A DNA stretch of 64,000 nucleotides from Pannonibacter indicus (GCF_001418225.1 NZ_LIPT01000014.1:1-64000); one strand, 5' to 3'. Counted from the stretch's first letter, positions 8,216 to 19,176 are shown. The notes: a model not told the origin generated them from the letters alone. Numbers and translations: made by a program.

Positions 8216-10123
8216 TTAACGCATTCGGGGCATCGCGGCCTGAACGGGGCTTCCGGCCTCGACTTCACCCAGCGCGGCGATCAGCATCGCCTTGCACTGA
8301 TCTTCCCCACCAGCGGCCGCACTGTTGCCGAGGCGCTCAAGATGCCACATCAAACGCTCGAGCGGAATGATGCCGGCGGAGGCGACAAAGAAGCCCTCTG
8401 CATCGTGAGGGGCCGTCATCTCGTTGGCGTCAAACAGCTCTTCATAAAGCTTTTCCCCCGGACGCAGACCGGTGAACTTGATCGCAATGTCCTCATCCGG
8501 CCGCAGTCCCGCCAGGGAAATCATCGTTCGTGCCAGTGTCAGGATCTTCACGGGCTCGCCCATGTCGAGGACAAAGATGCGTCCGCGTGTCTCTTCGCGT
8601 CCGATTTCGGCCGAAGCGGCGTGCAGCACCAGTTCGGTCGCCTCCCGGATTGTCATGAAATAACGTGTCATTTCCGGGTGCGTGACCGTGATCGGACCGC
8701 CGGCGGCAATCTGCCGCTTGAAAAGCGGCACGACCGAGCCGTTGGATCCCAGCACGTTGCCGAACCGCACGGTGATGAACCGGGTGTCGACGCCGCTGAT
8801 GTCCAGTGCCTGGCAATAGGCTTCCGCGATCCGCTTGGTCCTGCCCATCATGCTGGTGGGCCGCACGGCCTTGTCGGTCGAAATCTGAACCATCGCACGG
8901 GCACCACAGGCAACGGCCGCATCAGCCACATTGCGGGTCCCCAAGACGTTGGTCAGCACACCTTCACAAATATTGTTCTCCACCAGCGGCACATGCTTGA
9001 GGGCCGCGGCGTGGAAGACAACGGCAGGCCTGCAGGCCTGCATCACCTCATGCACACGCCGCCTGTCGCGCACGTTGCCGATGACGGCCTGCCGGGGCAG
9101 GTCCGGATTGAGTTGGGAGACTTCAAGATCGATTTCATAAAGAGCGTATTCGCTTGAATCGAACAGGATGATTGAAGCCGGGTTGCAGGCCACCACCTGC
9201 CGGACGATCTCCGAGCCAATGCTGCCGCCGGCGCCGGTGACAAGCACCGTCCGACCACCAATCAGGGACCTGATCGCCTCCAGTTGCAGTTGCACCGGAG
9301 GCCGGCCAAGCAGATCTTCAAGCGTGATACTGGCCAGATCCGGCTCAGTGCCCGTGAGCGGCCTGTTTACAACGCGGCGCAGGGGCAGCTTGAGCCGCGC
9401 GGCACTGGCGGCAAGAGACTGCATACCCGCCTCACCGGCGCGGGGCGTTGCCAGAAGCAGCGCCGAAACCGGGACACCGCCCATTGCAAGACGGCCAACA
9501 ATCCGCTCCAACTCATCAGCCGAGCCGATAACCGGCACCCCCCGCACGGCTCTGCCGCTGCGCTTGCCTGCACCAAGCTCGACAATGCCTTCCACTTTGT
9601 AGAGGCGGGAGGACTCGAGCTTGTAATTGCGGATGACGTTGTCAGCATCGCCGACATGGCCGACGATCAGCACATGTTCGCGGTTCTGTATGTCCCGTTT
9701 CCGGAACCCGACCCCGCCAAGATGCCCGTCTTTATAAGCGCGGTACATGATGCGGGGCGCGCCCAGCAACACGATCAGCACGAACCACAGGATGAGCGGC
9801 GTTGCGCGCGGAAAGCCGGCCAGCCGGTCGACGAGGAAATGAAGAATCAGAAACGCGAAGATCGCGGCCGTACTGCTCAGCACGATGCTCCGCAGATCGC
9901 TCAGCGAGGCAAAGCGCCAGATTCCTCTCCCCAGACCGAAAAGAGCAAACATCACGCCGGCGATGGCCGCGAATGAAAGAACCCACCACGCGAGGCGGCT
10001 CATGGGCGGCAGGGACTGAAGATCGTACCGGGCCAGCAGCGCGATCGTCATGGCAAGGCCGGCCATGATCACGTCATGCAGGCGCGCGAGCAGTTGCTTC
10101 GTTGATGCCCGCGTTAACAGCAC
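8216..10123 (-). CDS. Nucleoside-diphosphate-sugar epimerase/dehydratase, CapD/FlaA1 (PglF/WbpM) type
   Basis: This 635-residue protein has four N-terminal membrane segments (residues about 15-115), a CoA-binding-like Rossmann region, and a C-terminal SDR domain with the NAD motif TGAGGSIGSEIV. The active-site block STDKAVRPTSMMGRTKRIAE shows the threonine-aspartate-lysine arrangement of membrane 4,6-dehydratases in place of Ser-Tyr-Lys. Family members convert UDP-N-acetylglucosamine to a 4-keto-6-deoxy sugar, the first step to bacillosamine- or fucosamine-type sugars. It pairs with the O-antigen ligase gene downstream. GTG start with AGGAG upstream. The exact sugar is unknown. Confidence 0.9.
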   Translation of the reverse strand: MLLTRASTKQLLARLHDVIMAGLAMTIALLARYDLQSLPPMSRLAWWVLSFAAIAGVMFALFGLGRGIWRFASLSDLRSIVLSSTAAIFAFLILHFLVDRLAGFPRATPLILWFVLIVLLGAPRIMYRAYKDGHLGGVGFRKRDIQNREHVLIVGHVGDADNVIRNYKLESSRLYKVEGIVELGAGKRSGRAVRGVPVIGSADELERIVGRLAMGGVPVSALLLATPRAGEAGMQSLAASAARLKLPLRRVVNRPLTGTEPDLASITLEDLLGRPPVQLQLEAIRSLIGGRTVLVTGAGGSIGSEIVRQVVACNPASIILFDSSEYALYEIDLEVSQLNPDLPRQAVIGNVRDRRRVHEVMQACRPAVVFHAAALKHVPLVENNICEGVLTNVLGTRNVADAAVACGARAMVQISTDKAVRPTSMMGRTKRIAEAYCQALDISGVDTRFITVRFGNVLGSNGSVVPLFKRQIAAGGPITVTHPEMTRYFMTIREATELVLHAASAEIGREETRGRIFVLDMGEPVKILTLARTMISLAGLRPDEDIAIKFTGLRPGEKLYEELFDANEMTAPHDAEGFFVASAGIIPLERLMWHLERLGNSAAAGGEDQCKAMLIAALGEVEAGSPVQAAMPRMR

Positions 10124-10590
10124 GCCTGGCCACTCCTGACACTTGAAGCCATATGGTTCTCTCCTGACCAGGCTTCATTAAACTGCTTCGCTTTTGCCCT
10201 GACCAGTGTCGCGGCGTCAAGGCCAAGACAGGTGGAGGCGCAAAACACCCCGGACAGACATTTAGCGAATGCACAATTTATAGGCGCGTTATCCTCTGCC
10301 TGCTCCAGAACCGCAGTCCCGCAAGCGTATCGGGTTAGACATCCCGGCGGATATTCAAAACATGATTAATTCAATACAGATTACGCACAATCAATATCTT
10401 GCGCGGAAGGGTGTCACTCTCAGATAAAAACTTCAACTTCACTTCTTCTCATGATTGAAGCGAAAGATATAACACCCACTTTCGAATGATTAATATTTTG
10501 TTAAAATTCAAGCCGTGGCCGCGCTTGTTCAGTGAGTGAACCGGCGGCTTCCAGACTTGCACCTCATTCAAATGCGTTTGCGGGGGCCAA
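10124..10590. other. Intergenic region upstream of nrdJ-like gene
   Basis: These 467 bases separate two divergent genes. The part from about 10340 to 10510 is clearly richer in A and T than the surroundings and probably holds the promoter of the nrdJ-like gene. No B12 riboswitch and no convincing pair of NrdR boxes was recognised. Confidence 0.55.
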
Positions 10591-13524
10591 ATGCGTATCA
10601 ACCGACTTTTCACCAAAGCCGGAGCGCCGGCATATTGCGATGTTCGTTTCCGCCAGCACCAGAGCGAAGTTCGCACACAAGGCGGCAAGGTTCTGTCGCG
10701 GCAGGCGGTATCGGAAGTGCCGGAGCGCTTTTCCCAGGTTGCCGCAGATGTGCTGTGCCAGAAATATTTCCGCAAGACGGGCGTTGCCGCCCGTCTGAAG
10801 AAGGTGCCGGAGGACGATGTCCCGGTCTGGCTGCAGCGGTCGGTTCCCGACGAGGAAGCGCTCAAGTCTCTTCCCGAAGAGGCGCGCTTCGGGCCGGAAA
10901 CCTCGGCACGGCAGGTCTTTGACAGGCTTGCCGGGACCTGGACCTACTGGGGCTGGAAAACCGGCACCTTTGACAGCGAAGACGATGCCCGCGCCTTCTT
11001 CGACGAGATGCGCGTCATGATGGCGCTTCAGGCCGCCGCTCCGAACTCGCCGCAATGGTTCAACACCGGCCTTTTCTGGGCTTATGGCATCGAAGGCGCT
11101 GCACAGGGCCATTGGCACGGCGATCCCGTCTCCGGCGAAGTCGTCCCCTCCCGCACGGCCTATGAGCATCCTCAGGTGCACGGCAGCGTCATCCTCTCGG
11201 TGGAGGATGATCTGGTCAATGAGAACGGCATCATGGACCTGTGGGTCCGGGAGGCGCGGCTCTTCAAATATGGCTCCGGAACCGGCTCCAATTTTTCACG
11301 CCTGCGCGGCGCCGGCGAACCGCTGGACCATGGCGGCCGCTCTGCCGGGCTCCTCTCCTTTCTCAAGGTCGGAGATGTGGCAGCCGGATCGCTGAGACTT
11401 GGCAGCACGACCCGTGCCGCGGCCAAGATGGTCGTCGTGGATGCCGACCATCCGGATATTGAAGCCTTCATCGACTGGAAGGTGGCCGAGGAAGAAAAGG
11501 TCGCTGCGCTCGTTTCCGGCTCCCAGCTGGCCAGACAGTGCCTCAACCGGATCATTGCGCTGGTCGGGGCCATCAGCGGCCATCATACCACGGGCGAGCG
11601 GTTCAAGACGGAGCTCGACGCAGCCATCCAGGACGCGCGCGCCGTCCAGATACCCGACAGTTTCATCGACCGGATCCTGCGCAGCGCCTCGCAGGGGCAC
11701 GAGCTGCCCGAGCTGAAAACCTACGACATCAACTGGGATTCGGAAGCCTACCGCACCGTCTCCGGCCAGAATGCGAACAACTCGGTCAGGCTTCCGGACA
11801 GTTTCCTGCATGCCCTGGAGACAGGCGGCGACTGGCACCTGTCTCCGCGCCGGAACACGGCGGCACAGGCAGGACAAGGCCGCAGCATCAAGGCCGAAGC
11901 GCTCTGGCAGCGGATTGCGCGCGCGGCCTGGACTTCGGCCGATCCCGGACTGCAGTTCGATACCACCATCAACGGCTGGCACACATGCCCGGCTTCGGGC
12001 CGCATCAATGGCTCGAACTCCTGCTCCGAATTCATGTTCGTGGATGACACGGCCTGTGTGCTCGCTTCCCTCAACCTCCTGGCATTCGTGCAGGAGGATG
12101 GTGAGATCTGTCTTGAGCTGTTCCGCCATGCGGTGCGGCTGTGGACGGTCAGCCTCGATATCTCCACCGCCATGGCGCAATATCCTTCGCGTGCCGTGGC
12201 GCATAACACGCTGCGGCACCGGCCGCTGGGCCTCGGCTTTGCCAATCTGGGCGGGCTCATCATGTCGCTTGGCCTGCCCTATGACAGTTCCGCCGCACGC
12301 AGCCTTGCAGCCGCACTCACCGCCGTTCTGACGGGCACCGCCTATGAGACATCGGCGGAACTTGCCAGAGATCTGGGGCCGTTCCCTGCCTTGGCAGAAA
12401 ACCGGCAGTCCATGGAGCGGGTGCTGCAAAACCATGCGGCCTGCGCCAAAGGCCAGAGCGATCCGGCGCAATATGATGGATTGTGCCGGCCACCCTACTC
12501 GGCTGGCTTCGACATATGCCCGAGCCCGGACCTTGCCGCGGCTGCGGCCACGGCCTTTGACCGGGCGCTTGAGCTTGGCCGGCGCTTCGGCTGGCGCAAT
12601 GCACAGGTCTCGCTGCTGGCCCCGACCGGGACAACCGGGCTGGTGATGGACTGCAGCACGACGGGCATCGAACCGGACTTTGCCCTCGTCAAGTTCAAGA
12701 CACTGGCGGGCGGCGGCTTCTTCAAGATCATCAATGCGATGGTGCCGCTGGCCTTGCGCAGGCTCGGCTATGGCGAGGATGCCGTCACCCGCATCGTGCA
12801 GCACATCGTCGGACACGGGTCGCTCAAGGATGCGCCGGGCGTCAATCTGGACAGCCTGCGCCAGCGGGGGCTGACCGAAGCCTGTCTGACACGGATCGAG
12901 GCCGCGGTGCAGGGCGCAAGCCATATCCGCGATGCTGTAAGCCAGTGGGTCACCGGTCCGGAGGAACTGACCGGCTGCCTCGGGATCACGGCGGCAGAAA
13001 TGGAGCAGCCGGGATTCGACCTGCTGAACTGGCTGGGCTACCTGCCGGAGGAGATCGAAGCGGCCAACGCCCATGCCTGCGGTGCGCTGACCATCGAAGG
13101 GGCTGCGGATCTGGCCGCGCAACATCTGCCGGTGTTTGACTGCGCGACGCCTTGCGGCCCCAAGGGCGTGCGTGCCCTCAGCCTGGAAGGCCACCTGATG
13201 ATGATGGCTGCGCTGCAGCCCTTCCTCTCCGGTGCCATATCCAAGACGGTCAACATGCCGCGCGACGCCTCTGTCGCCGATTGTTCCGCTGCGTTTCTCA
13301 AGGCGTGGGAACTGGGCCTCAAGGCCATTGCGATCTACCGGGATGGCTCCAAGCTGTCGCAGCCCCTGTCGGCGGGCAGCCTGGACCAGCTTCCGGCCGT
13401 CAACACAGGCGGCAGCAAGGCGGACCGGGCGGAAATGCCCCGGGAGCCTACAGCCCAGTCTCCTCAGGATCAGGCCGCTTCTGCCGATGCCCCGGTTTCA
13501 TCGCGCTCGCCCGTCAATGCCTGA
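10591..13524 (+). CDS. Divergent class II (B12-dependent) ribonucleotide reductase-like protein
   Basis: This 977-residue protein aligns along its length with alphaproteobacterial NrdJ: the N-terminus [77 protein letters not shown] and [19 protein letters not shown]. The radical site N476-x-C478-x-E480 is intact, and C489 lies 11 residues on, the same spacing as the Cys322/Cys333 pair of Thermotoga NrdJ. The redox-partner cysteine expected in AYEHPQPHACFI is missing: this protein reads [12 protein letters not shown], with Ser199. The mid-protein cysteine cluster and the roughly 250-residue C-terminal region of usual NrdJ (about 1230 residues) are also absent. It may be a paralogue with another reductant, a changed function or a decayed enzyme. 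The frame is fully open. Its 3' end overlaps the EAL gene. Confidence 0.85.
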   Translation: MRINRLFTKAGAPAYCDVRFRQHQSEVRTQGGKVLSRQAVSEVPERFSQVAADVLCQKYFRKTGVAARLKKVPEDDVPVWLQRSVPDEEALKSLPEEARFGPETSARQVFDRLAGTWTYWGWKTGTFDSEDDARAFFDEMRVMMALQAAAPNSPQWFNTGLFWAYGIEGAAQGHWHGDPVSGEVVPSRTAYEHPQVHGSVILSVEDDLVNENGIMDLWVREARLFKYGSGTGSNFSRLRGAGEPLDHGGRSAGLLSFLKVGDVAAGSLRLGSTTRAAAKMVVVDADHPDIEAFIDWKVAEEEKVAALVSGSQLARQCLNRIIALVGAISGHHTTGERFKTELDAAIQDARAVQIPDSFIDRILRSASQGHELPELKTYDINWDSEAYRTVSGQNANNSVRLPDSFLHALETGGDWHLSPRRNTAAQAGQGRSIKAEALWQRIARAAWTSADPGLQFDTTINGWHTCPASGRINGSNSCSEFMFVDDTACVLASLNLLAFVQEDGEICLELFRHAVRLWTVSLDISTAMAQYPSRAVAHNTLRHRPLGLGFANLGGLIMSLGLPYDSSAARSLAAALTAVLTGTAYETSAELARDLGPFPALAENRQSMERVLQNHAACAKGQSDPAQYDGLCRPPYSAGFDICPSPDLAAAAATAFDRALELGRRFGWRNAQVSLLAPTGTTGLVMDCSTTGIEPDFALVKFKTLAGGGFFKIINAMVPLALRRLGYGEDAVTRIVQHIVGHGSLKDAPGVNLDSLRQRGLTEACLTRIEAAVQGASHIRDAVSQWVTGPEELTGCLGITAAEMEQPGFDLLNWLGYLPEEIEAANAHACGALTIEGAADLAAQHLPVFDCATPCGPKGVRALSLEGHLMMMAALQPFLSGAISKTVNMPRDASVADCSAAFLKAWELGLKAIAIYRDGSKLSQPLSAGSLDQLPAVNTGGSKADRAEMPREPTAQSPQDQAASADAPVSSRSPVNA

Positions 13525-15062
13525 GCGAGCTCGATAAAGAGTTTGCCGGGCAGCGGCGGCGCAAAAAGATAGCCTTGTGCCGCCGTCACTCCCAGTTCCC
13601 GCAGGCGCTCCACCTGCTCGACCTTCTCAACGCCTTCGGCGATGATGCCCATGCCGAGATTGTCGGCGAGTTCCACCATCGAATCAACAATCGTGGTGGA
13701 GCTGTCATCCGTGCCGATGGCATCGATGAACATCTTGTCGATCTTGATGATGTCGATGCCCAGCTTCTGCAGATAGGCCATGCCGCCATGGCCGGTGCCC
13801 ACGTCATCCAGCGCCACACGCACGCCAAGGGCCTGGATCTCCGCGATCAGCTTGCGGGCGAGCTCCAGATCCTCCAGCGGCATGCGCTCGGTCACTTCCA
13901 CCACAAGCTGCTGATAGGCGATGGCGGAGTTGCCGTAGATTTCCTTGATATCGTCGATGATCCGGCGGTCATTGAAGTGGCCTGCAAACAGGTTGATCGA
14001 CAGCTTCAGATCCGGGTTTTCCGCATAGAGCGGCCCTACCTCGCGGACGGTCTCGCGCATCATGATGCGGGTCATTTCAAAGATATGCCCGGTGCTTTCG
14101 GCGTAAGGCATGAACTGCGCCGGCGGGATCAAGGTTCCGTCCCGGTTGCGCCAGCGCATCAGCACCTCGCAGCCGCGCAGGCTTCCGGTTTCGATATCCA
14201 TGACCGGCTGGTAATAGGGAATGAACTCCTTGCGCCGGATGGCGGCGGCAAATTCGTCATCCGCATCCTTGTCGGGCCGCCAGAAGAACCAGACGCCGAT
14301 CGCAATGAAAATGATGGCCAGCCCTGCGCAGACCACGGCCACCATCATCTTCAGCCCCGCGACCAGACTGATGGCGGCAGAGCGTGGCACCGCGATGACG
14401 GATTTCAGCGGATAGCGGTCCGAGCGCACCTCGACCGTCAGAATCTCGTCGCTCTCCAGGAGCTCGGAGCTGAAGCCGCCGGTGGAGAACCATGGCACAT
14501 CATTGCCGAGCCGCAGTTCGGCACGGCGGAAGGCCCGCAGATACTCCGGCCCCGGATCGATCGACACCGCAGCCGGCGATATTTCGGCAAAGAGACGGGT
14601 CGAATTCATCAGGTCCCAGCTGACGATGGCAACATGGGTGCCCAGAAACTGGACGCCCATCACGCCGATGCCCACCAGCGGCGCATCCGGCTTGGCGGCC
14701 GGCAGGATCGCCTCGCCGTCGATCTGACCGTCGGGAACAACACACATGCGCACGCCGTTGCGGTCGACAAGGCCGATGCGCTGCAGAAAGCCAAGCTGGC
14801 CGACGGCGGCCAGAAGCATCTGCCTGTCCTCGCGCGAGCAGCTGGTGGCCGAACTGCGCTCGAGGCGCTGCAGTGTGGTCACCGCATCATTGATCGCGAA
14901 CTCGCCGCGCATCACATAGCGTCTGGCCATCGCCTCCAGTTCGGTGCGGGCGTTGGTAATGGCATAATTGTCGAGGACGAAATTGGCTGCGACAAGGGGC
15001 GCCAGTGCCAGCATCAAGGCGACGCAGACAGCCCTGATAAAGATCATGTAGCGTCGTGTCAT
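13470..15062 (-). CDS. EAL-domain cyclic-di-GMP phosphodiesterase with periplasmic CSS-type sensor
   Basis: About 530 residues: an N-terminal membrane helix (residues 8-28), a periplasmic domain with two cysteines (SATSCSRED and VRMCVVPDG) resembling the CSS-motif sensor, a second helix (about 215-240), and a C-terminal EAL domain. Catalytic-site residues are present: EVLMRW in place of [40 protein letters not shown] and QGYLF. It should hydrolyse c-di-GMP in response to a periplasmic, perhaps thiol-redox, signal; DsbA/B control is known for CSS-type enzymes in enterobacteria. The start at 15062 was chosen over an upstream one because the positive-inside signal MTRRYM follows it. The stop lies inside the nrdJ-like gene, with 55 bases of antiparallel overlap. 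Confidence 0.88.
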   Translation of the reverse strand: MTRRYMIFIRAVCVALMLALAPLVAANFVLDNYAITNARTELEAMARRYVMRGEFAINDAVTTLQRLERSSATSCSREDRQMLLAAVGQLGFLQRIGLVDRNGVRMCVVPDGQIDGEAILPAAKPDAPLVGIGVMGVQFLGTHVAIVSWDLMNSTRLFAEISPAAVSIDPGPEYLRAFRRAELRLGNDVPWFSTGGFSSELLESDEILTVEVRSDRYPLKSVIAVPRSAAISLVAGLKMMVAVVCAGLAIIFIAIGVWFFWRPDKDADDEFAAAIRRKEFIPYYQPVMDIETGSLRGCEVLMRWRNRDGTLIPPAQFMPYAESTGHIFEMTRIMMRETVREVGPLYAENPDLKLSINLFAGHFNDRRIIDDIKEIYGNSAIAYQQLVVEVTERMPLEDLELARKLIAEIQALGVRVALDDVGTGHGGMAYLQKLGIDIIKIDKMFIDAIGTDDSSTTIVDSMVELADNLGMGIIAEGVEKVEQVERLRELGVTAAQGYLFAPPLPGKLFIELAQALTGERDETGASAEAA

Positions 15063-15185
15063 TGCGCGGCCTGATTCCCGAGGGGTTGCTGACCACAATG
15101 GTACAGGCCAGTAAAAAAGAACTGAACACTCCATACGCGGCCGAATGTGCCGGCCGCAGCGGATTACTGCCAGGAGGCGTACACT

Positions 15186-16082
15186 ATGAAGGCACTTTTC
15201 ATCGGGCAGGCCTATATCGACATCACGTTCCTGGCCGATCAGATCCCCACCGGCGACGAAAAAGCCATCGCGCAGGACTATGCCGTGAGCTTCGGCGGCA
15301 ATGCGGTCACGGCCGCCTTCTGCTGCGCGAAACTTGGGACCGCTCCCGATCTTCTGTGTTCACTTGCCGATGACTGGCTCGCCCGGATGTTCCTCGACAT
15401 GGCCGCGCGCTACGGCATCTCCGTGCATGGGCGCAAGGTGCGCGAGTCGTCCCTCTCCTTCATCATGCCGCATGACGGCAAGCGCGCCATCGTTCGCTGC
15501 CGCGACAATGACTTCCTGCATCCCTTCCCGCCGCTGAACCTCAATGGCTGCAAGGCGCTGCATCTGGACGGGCACATGCCCGATGCCGCGCTCCACTATG
15601 CAAAGACCTGCCGTGAAGCGGGCATTCTCACCTCGCTCGATGGCGGTGCCGTGCGGCAGAACACCGATGAACTTTTGCATTTCATCGACGTGCCCATAGT
15701 TTCGGAACGGTTCTGCGAACAGCTGAAGCTCGACATTCCCGGCACCCTCGCCTATCTGCGCGCCCATGGCTGCCCCGTGGGCGGCGTCACTGCCGGGCAC
15801 CGCGGACTCTACTGGTACGAGGGCGATGGCCCGGTGCAGCACATGCCCTCCCTCGCCGTGCCGAAGGAGAAGGTCGTCGACACCAACGGGGCCGGCGACA
15901 CATTCCACGGCGCCTATGTGGCGGCCTATCTGCAGAACCCGGAAGGCAGCTGGGAAGAGCACTTCCGCTTCGCCCGCGCCGCCTCGGCCCACGCCATCCA
16001 GCACCTTGGCAACGAGGCCAGCATGCCCACCCGCGAAGAAGTCCTAGCCGCCATGGCCACCTGGCCGGAGCGGGAAGAGTAA
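15186..16082 (+). CDS. PfkB-family carbohydrate kinase
   Basis: This 298-residue kinase has the N-terminal PfkB signature (VSFGGNAVTAAFCCAKLG) and the C-terminal one (VVDTNGAGDTFHGAYVAAYL) with the catalytic aspartate in GAGD. The substrate is a sugar or nucleoside phosphorylated with ATP in the cytoplasm; the exact sugar cannot be told. AGGAGG 8 bases upstream supports the ATG at 15186; an upstream in-frame start adds 13 poor residues. It is divergent from the EAL gene and has no sugar transporter next to it. Confidence 0.88.
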   Translation: MKALFIGQAYIDITFLADQIPTGDEKAIAQDYAVSFGGNAVTAAFCCAKLGTAPDLLCSLADDWLARMFLDMAARYGISVHGRKVRESSLSFIMPHDGKRAIVRCRDNDFLHPFPPLNLNGCKALHLDGHMPDAALHYAKTCREAGILTSLDGGAVRQNTDELLHFIDVPIVSERFCEQLKLDIPGTLAYLRAHGCPVGGVTAGHRGLYWYEGDGPVQHMPSLAVPKEKVVDTNGAGDTFHGAYVAAYLQNPEGSWEEHFRFARAASAHAIQHLGNEASMPTREEVLAAMATWPEREE

Positions 16083-16877
16083 AAAGAACGCGGAAACCCC
16101 TCCGGGGCACACCTCCCTATGCTTCGGAGAGCCCTATTGAGACCGCGGCGGCCAAAGACTTTTTGACCCCAATAGGCACAGACTGCTTCCATTTTTAATG
16201 CCGGATTCTTTTGCTTTCGCAATTCAAATAAAAATGGTGAAGGCATTGCTCTTAATGCCATATCAACGCATATTGCTTTTGCTGATTTGATTGACATGGC
16301 TTTGCGATGCAAAAGCCTTGCTGTGTTCTCTCAAACTCCGGTGACTGGGCGCGCCTTGTGACGCATTCGGCGAACTGGCTTCAGGACCGGAACATTTTTC
16401 TGCGCTGACCACGGAGGTACTGGCAGACAGACAGCGTTCCGGCCTGGAATGGCACTCGCCAATCCGGCATCCGGGCCGTCCGGAGGCCTCACCTTCAGAT
16501 AGACAAACTGTTCTATTTCCCCAGCACGCTGCCGGGCTGCGTCTTACGATGTGCGCATATGCCTGCGCTTTTGCCTTGCATGGCGGCGGTACAGCACTGA
16601 TACCCGTCACCGGGGAACGGCGCAGCTGAAAGCTTCTTCGGTTGCCGGGTAGCGGGGCAAGTATGCTGCCAAGGCCCGATGCCTCTGCACCTGACGCAGT
16701 TTCCGGCCGGCATCCGGCAAGCTGCCGGGCAGATCCCTGAAAGCCTGATTGACCGGCACATGGTCAAGCCCGTGCGGCGTCTGAGCATTTTCAAGGCGTG
16801 ATGCGTAAGCATCTCAGAGCCTTGGTATAATGCGTCAGCACCGGAAGGCTTGGTAGGAGTGATTGGGCGGGGCTGGA
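16083..16877. other. Long intergenic region with dispersed repeat
   Basis: These 795 bases lie between two convergent genes. The segment from about 16180 to 16310 is AT-rich and unlike its surroundings. The right end holds a well-preserved copy of the dispersed hairpin repeat. Small open frames in this gap have no ribosome sites or familiar sequence and were not called as genes. Confidence 0.5.
16762..16825 (-). repeat. Dispersed hairpin repeat, copy C
   Basis: Read on the minus strand: CAAGGC, TCTGA, GATGCTTACGCATC, AC, GCCTTG, then AAAATGCTCAGACGCCGCACGGGCTTGACC. CAAGGC pairs with GCCTTG and GATGC with GCATC, giving a nested hairpin, and the 3' flank is shared with copy E at 62838. Confidence 0.75.
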
Positions 16878-17516
16878 TCAGCCGCCGCCCGGTCCTCCGG
16901 CTTTTGGCTTTTCTGCACCAGGCCCAGGCAGGTCAAGCGCCGACATCAGCACACCCTGCCCCCGGCGGTAAAGCGTGGCATAGGCTGCAGTTTCCAGAAG
17001 ATTGGGCCATTGCACGAAACCGGAAACGACCTTGTTGAAGGGAATGGCGCCACAGCCCGGCGTCCCGCAATCGGGCTTGCCCTTCGGGCATTGACTGAAA
17101 CTGCAGAGCCGCCCGAGATACCGGTCCGTCTCCGGCTCGAACAGGAAGACCTCGGCCTGATGACCGGTGACGGCCAGCGGAAGCGGACCAAGCCCTTCGC
17201 GGAAAAGGTTCCGCCCTGCGGCCGCAAGAGACTGATCGCGGGCCTGCCGCATCTTCTCCAGCCGCTCACACGAGGTCACCCACACAGCAAGATCCAGATC
17301 GCCGCATTCATGCCAGATCATGATCTGCTTGCGCCGGAAGACCCCGAACTGCGGCACTTCCTTCCACAATGGCCGGGCCACCGACCCGATAACCGCCACG
17401 GCCTCGACCTCGGCAAATTCCGACAGGGCCCCCGCCACAACATCGGCCGCCACACGGAAGGCCTGTTGCCGGCGGACCATGCGGAAGTCCTCCTCCTCAA
17501 TCCGGGAACGGCGCAT
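16878..17516 (-). CDS. Predicted nucleotidyltransferase (Pol beta superfamily), unknown role
   Basis: This 212-residue protein has a nucleotidyltransferase-like core: AVAVIGSVARPLWK followed by CGDLDLAVWV, the GS and D-x-D elements of the superfamily, with a longer spacing than usual. A cysteine cluster follows (LCSFSQCPKGKPDCGTPGCG, pattern C-x4-C-x5-C-x4-C), which may bind zinc. The glycine- and proline-rich tail looks disordered. Homologues of this type are known to me only as hypothetical proteins in alphaproteobacteria. The strongest ribosome site (AGGAGGAGG) favours the Met at 17480, which would remove 12 residues. No antitoxin-like HEPN partner is adjacent, so a toxin-antitoxin role is not supported. 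Confidence 0.6.
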   Translation of the reverse strand: MRRSRIEEEDFRMVRRQQAFRVAADVVAGALSEFAEVEAVAVIGSVARPLWKEVPQFGVFRRKQIMIWHECGDLDLAVWVTSCERLEKMRQARDQSLAAAGRNLFREGLGPLPLAVTGHQAEVFLFEPETDRYLGRLCSFSQCPKGKPDCGTPGCGAIPFNKVVSGFVQWPNLLETAAYATLYRRGQGVLMSALDLPGPGAEKPKAGGPGGG

Positions 17517-17604
17517 GTTGTCGCTCAGGTCTCTGCGAGACAGCCTGATGCTGCCTCTTCAACAAACTGATACGAAACCGCACCCAGTGGCAACCCGCTT
17601 CAGA

Positions 17605-19176
17605 TCACTCCCACTCGATCGTGCCGGGCGGTTTGGAGGTGATGTCGTAGGTGACGCGGTTGATGCCTTCAACCTCGTTGATGATGCGGGTCGCGGTTTC
17701 GCCGAGGAATTCGTGGGTGAAGGGGTAGTAATCCGCCGTCATCCCGTCCACGGAGGTCACCGCGCGCAGGGCGCAGGCGTAGTCGTAGGTGCGGCCATCG
17801 CCCATGACGCCGACGGTGCGCACCGGCAGGATGGCCACGAAGGCCTGCCAGATCTCGTCATAAAGACCGTGCTTGCGGATCTGGTCGATATAGACCGCAT
17901 CCGCCTTGCGCAGGATCTCCAGCTTGGCGCGAGTGATCTCGCCCGGGCAGCGGATGGCAAGGCCGGGGCCGGGGAACGGATGGCGGCCGATGAACTTCGC
18001 CGGCAGGCCAAGCTCGCGGCCGAGGGCGCGCACTTCGTCCTTGAAGAGCTCACGCAGCGGCTCGACCAGCTTCAGGCCCATCTTTTCCGGCAGGCCGCCC
18101 ACATTGTGGTGGCTCTTGATCGTCACCGACGGGCCGCCGGAGAAGCTGACGCTTTCGATCACATCCGGATAGAGCGTGCCTTGCGCCAGGAACTCGGCGC
18201 CATCGATTCTACTGGCGTATTTCTGGAACACGTCGATGAACAGCTTGCCGATGGTCTTGCGCTTCACTTCAGGGTCGCTCACGCCTTCCAGCGCGCCCAG
18301 GAACAGCTCCTGCTCATCCGCATGGATCAGCGGGATATTGTAATTGTCACGGAACATGGTGACGACTTCTTCGGCCTCGCCCTGCCGCAGCAGGCCGTGG
18401 TCGACGAAGACGCAGGTGAGCTGGTCGCCAATTGCCTCGTGGATGAGAACGGCAGCCACCGAGCTGTCAACGCCGCCGGACAGGCCGCAGATGACCTTCT
18501 TGTCCCCCACCTGCGCACGGATCTTGGCAATGGCCTCGGCGCGGTAGGCGCCCATGGTCCAGTCGCCCTTGAAGCCGGCAAGGCGCACGAAATTCTCGTA
18601 AAGCGTCCGGCCATTCGGCGTGTGGTGCACTTCCGGGTGGAACTGCACCGCATAGAAATGCCGCTCCGGATCGGCCGTGATCGCAAAGGGCGCGTTCGGC
18701 GAGGTGCCATAGACCTTGAAGCCCGGCGCGATGCGGCTGACATGGTCGCCGTGGCTCATCCACACCTGCTCGCGCCCTTCGGCGAACCATCCGGCGATGA
18801 AGGCATCGCTCTGACCGGACGGGGTCACATAGGCGCGGCCGAATTCTGCCGTGCCACCGCCGCCGGAAATCTTGCCGCCATCCACCTGGCCGCCCAGATC
18901 CTGCATCATCACCTGCTGGCCGTAGCAGATGCCAAGGACCGGCACGCCGAGGGTGTAGACCGACTTCGGCGGACGGGGCGAGCCCTCGCGGGTGACCGAA
19001 TCCGGCCCGCCGGAGAAGATCACCGCCTTCGGCTTGAAGGCCGCCAGAAAGTCATCCGTAACGTTCTGATAGGGGTGGATTTCGCAATAGACATTCAGCT
19101 CGCGCAGACGCCGGGCGATGAGCTGCGTCACCTGGGAGCCGAAGTCGATGATAAGAAGACGGTCGTGCTGGGTCAT
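17605..19176 (-). CDS. guaA: GMP synthase (glutamine-hydrolysing)
   Basis: This 523-residue enzyme converts XMP to GMP using ATP and glutamine, the last step of guanine nucleotide synthesis. The N-terminal class I glutamine amidotransferase domain has the nucleophile in GICYGQQ and the His/Glu pair in QFHPEVHHT. The synthetase domain has the PP-loop SGGVDSSVA, and the C-terminal dimerisation domain is complete, ending PPGTIEWE. The length is normal. It lies alone, with the MarR-type gene upstream on the same strand separated by 124 bases. Confidence 0.98.
   Translation of the reverse strand: MTQHDRLLIIDFGSQVTQLIARRLRELNVYCEIHPYQNVTDDFLAAFKPKAVIFSGGPDSVTREGSPRPPKSVYTLGVPVLGICYGQQVMMQDLGGQVDGGKISGGGGTAEFGRAYVTPSGQSDAFIAGWFAEGREQVWMSHGDHVSRIAPGFKVYGTSPNAPFAITADPERHFYAVQFHPEVHHTPNGRTLYENFVRLAGFKGDWTMGAYRAEAIAKIRAQVGDKKVICGLSGGVDSSVAAVLIHEAIGDQLTCVFVDHGLLRQGEAEEVVTMFRDNYNIPLIHADEQELFLGALEGVSDPEVKRKTIGKLFIDVFQKYASRIDGAEFLAQGTLYPDVIESVSFSGGPSVTIKSHHNVGGLPEKMGLKLVEPLRELFKDEVRALGRELGLPAKFIGRHPFPGPGLAIRCPGEITRAKLEILRKADAVYIDQIRKHGLYDEIWQAFVAILPVRTVGVMGDGRTYDYACALRAVTSVDGMTADYYPFTHEFLGETATRIINEVEGINRVTYDITSKPPGTIEWE

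Noticed and set aside
10124-10590. B12 riboswitch in front of the NrdJ-like gene
   Set aside because: No B12-box-like sequence was found in this gap; AT-rich content alone is not evidence.
16513-16812. Small minus-strand ORF beginning MLTHHALKMLRRRTG
   Set aside because: The shared start sequence comes from the dispersed hairpin repeat (the copy at 62838 also begins MLTHHALE), not from a protein family.
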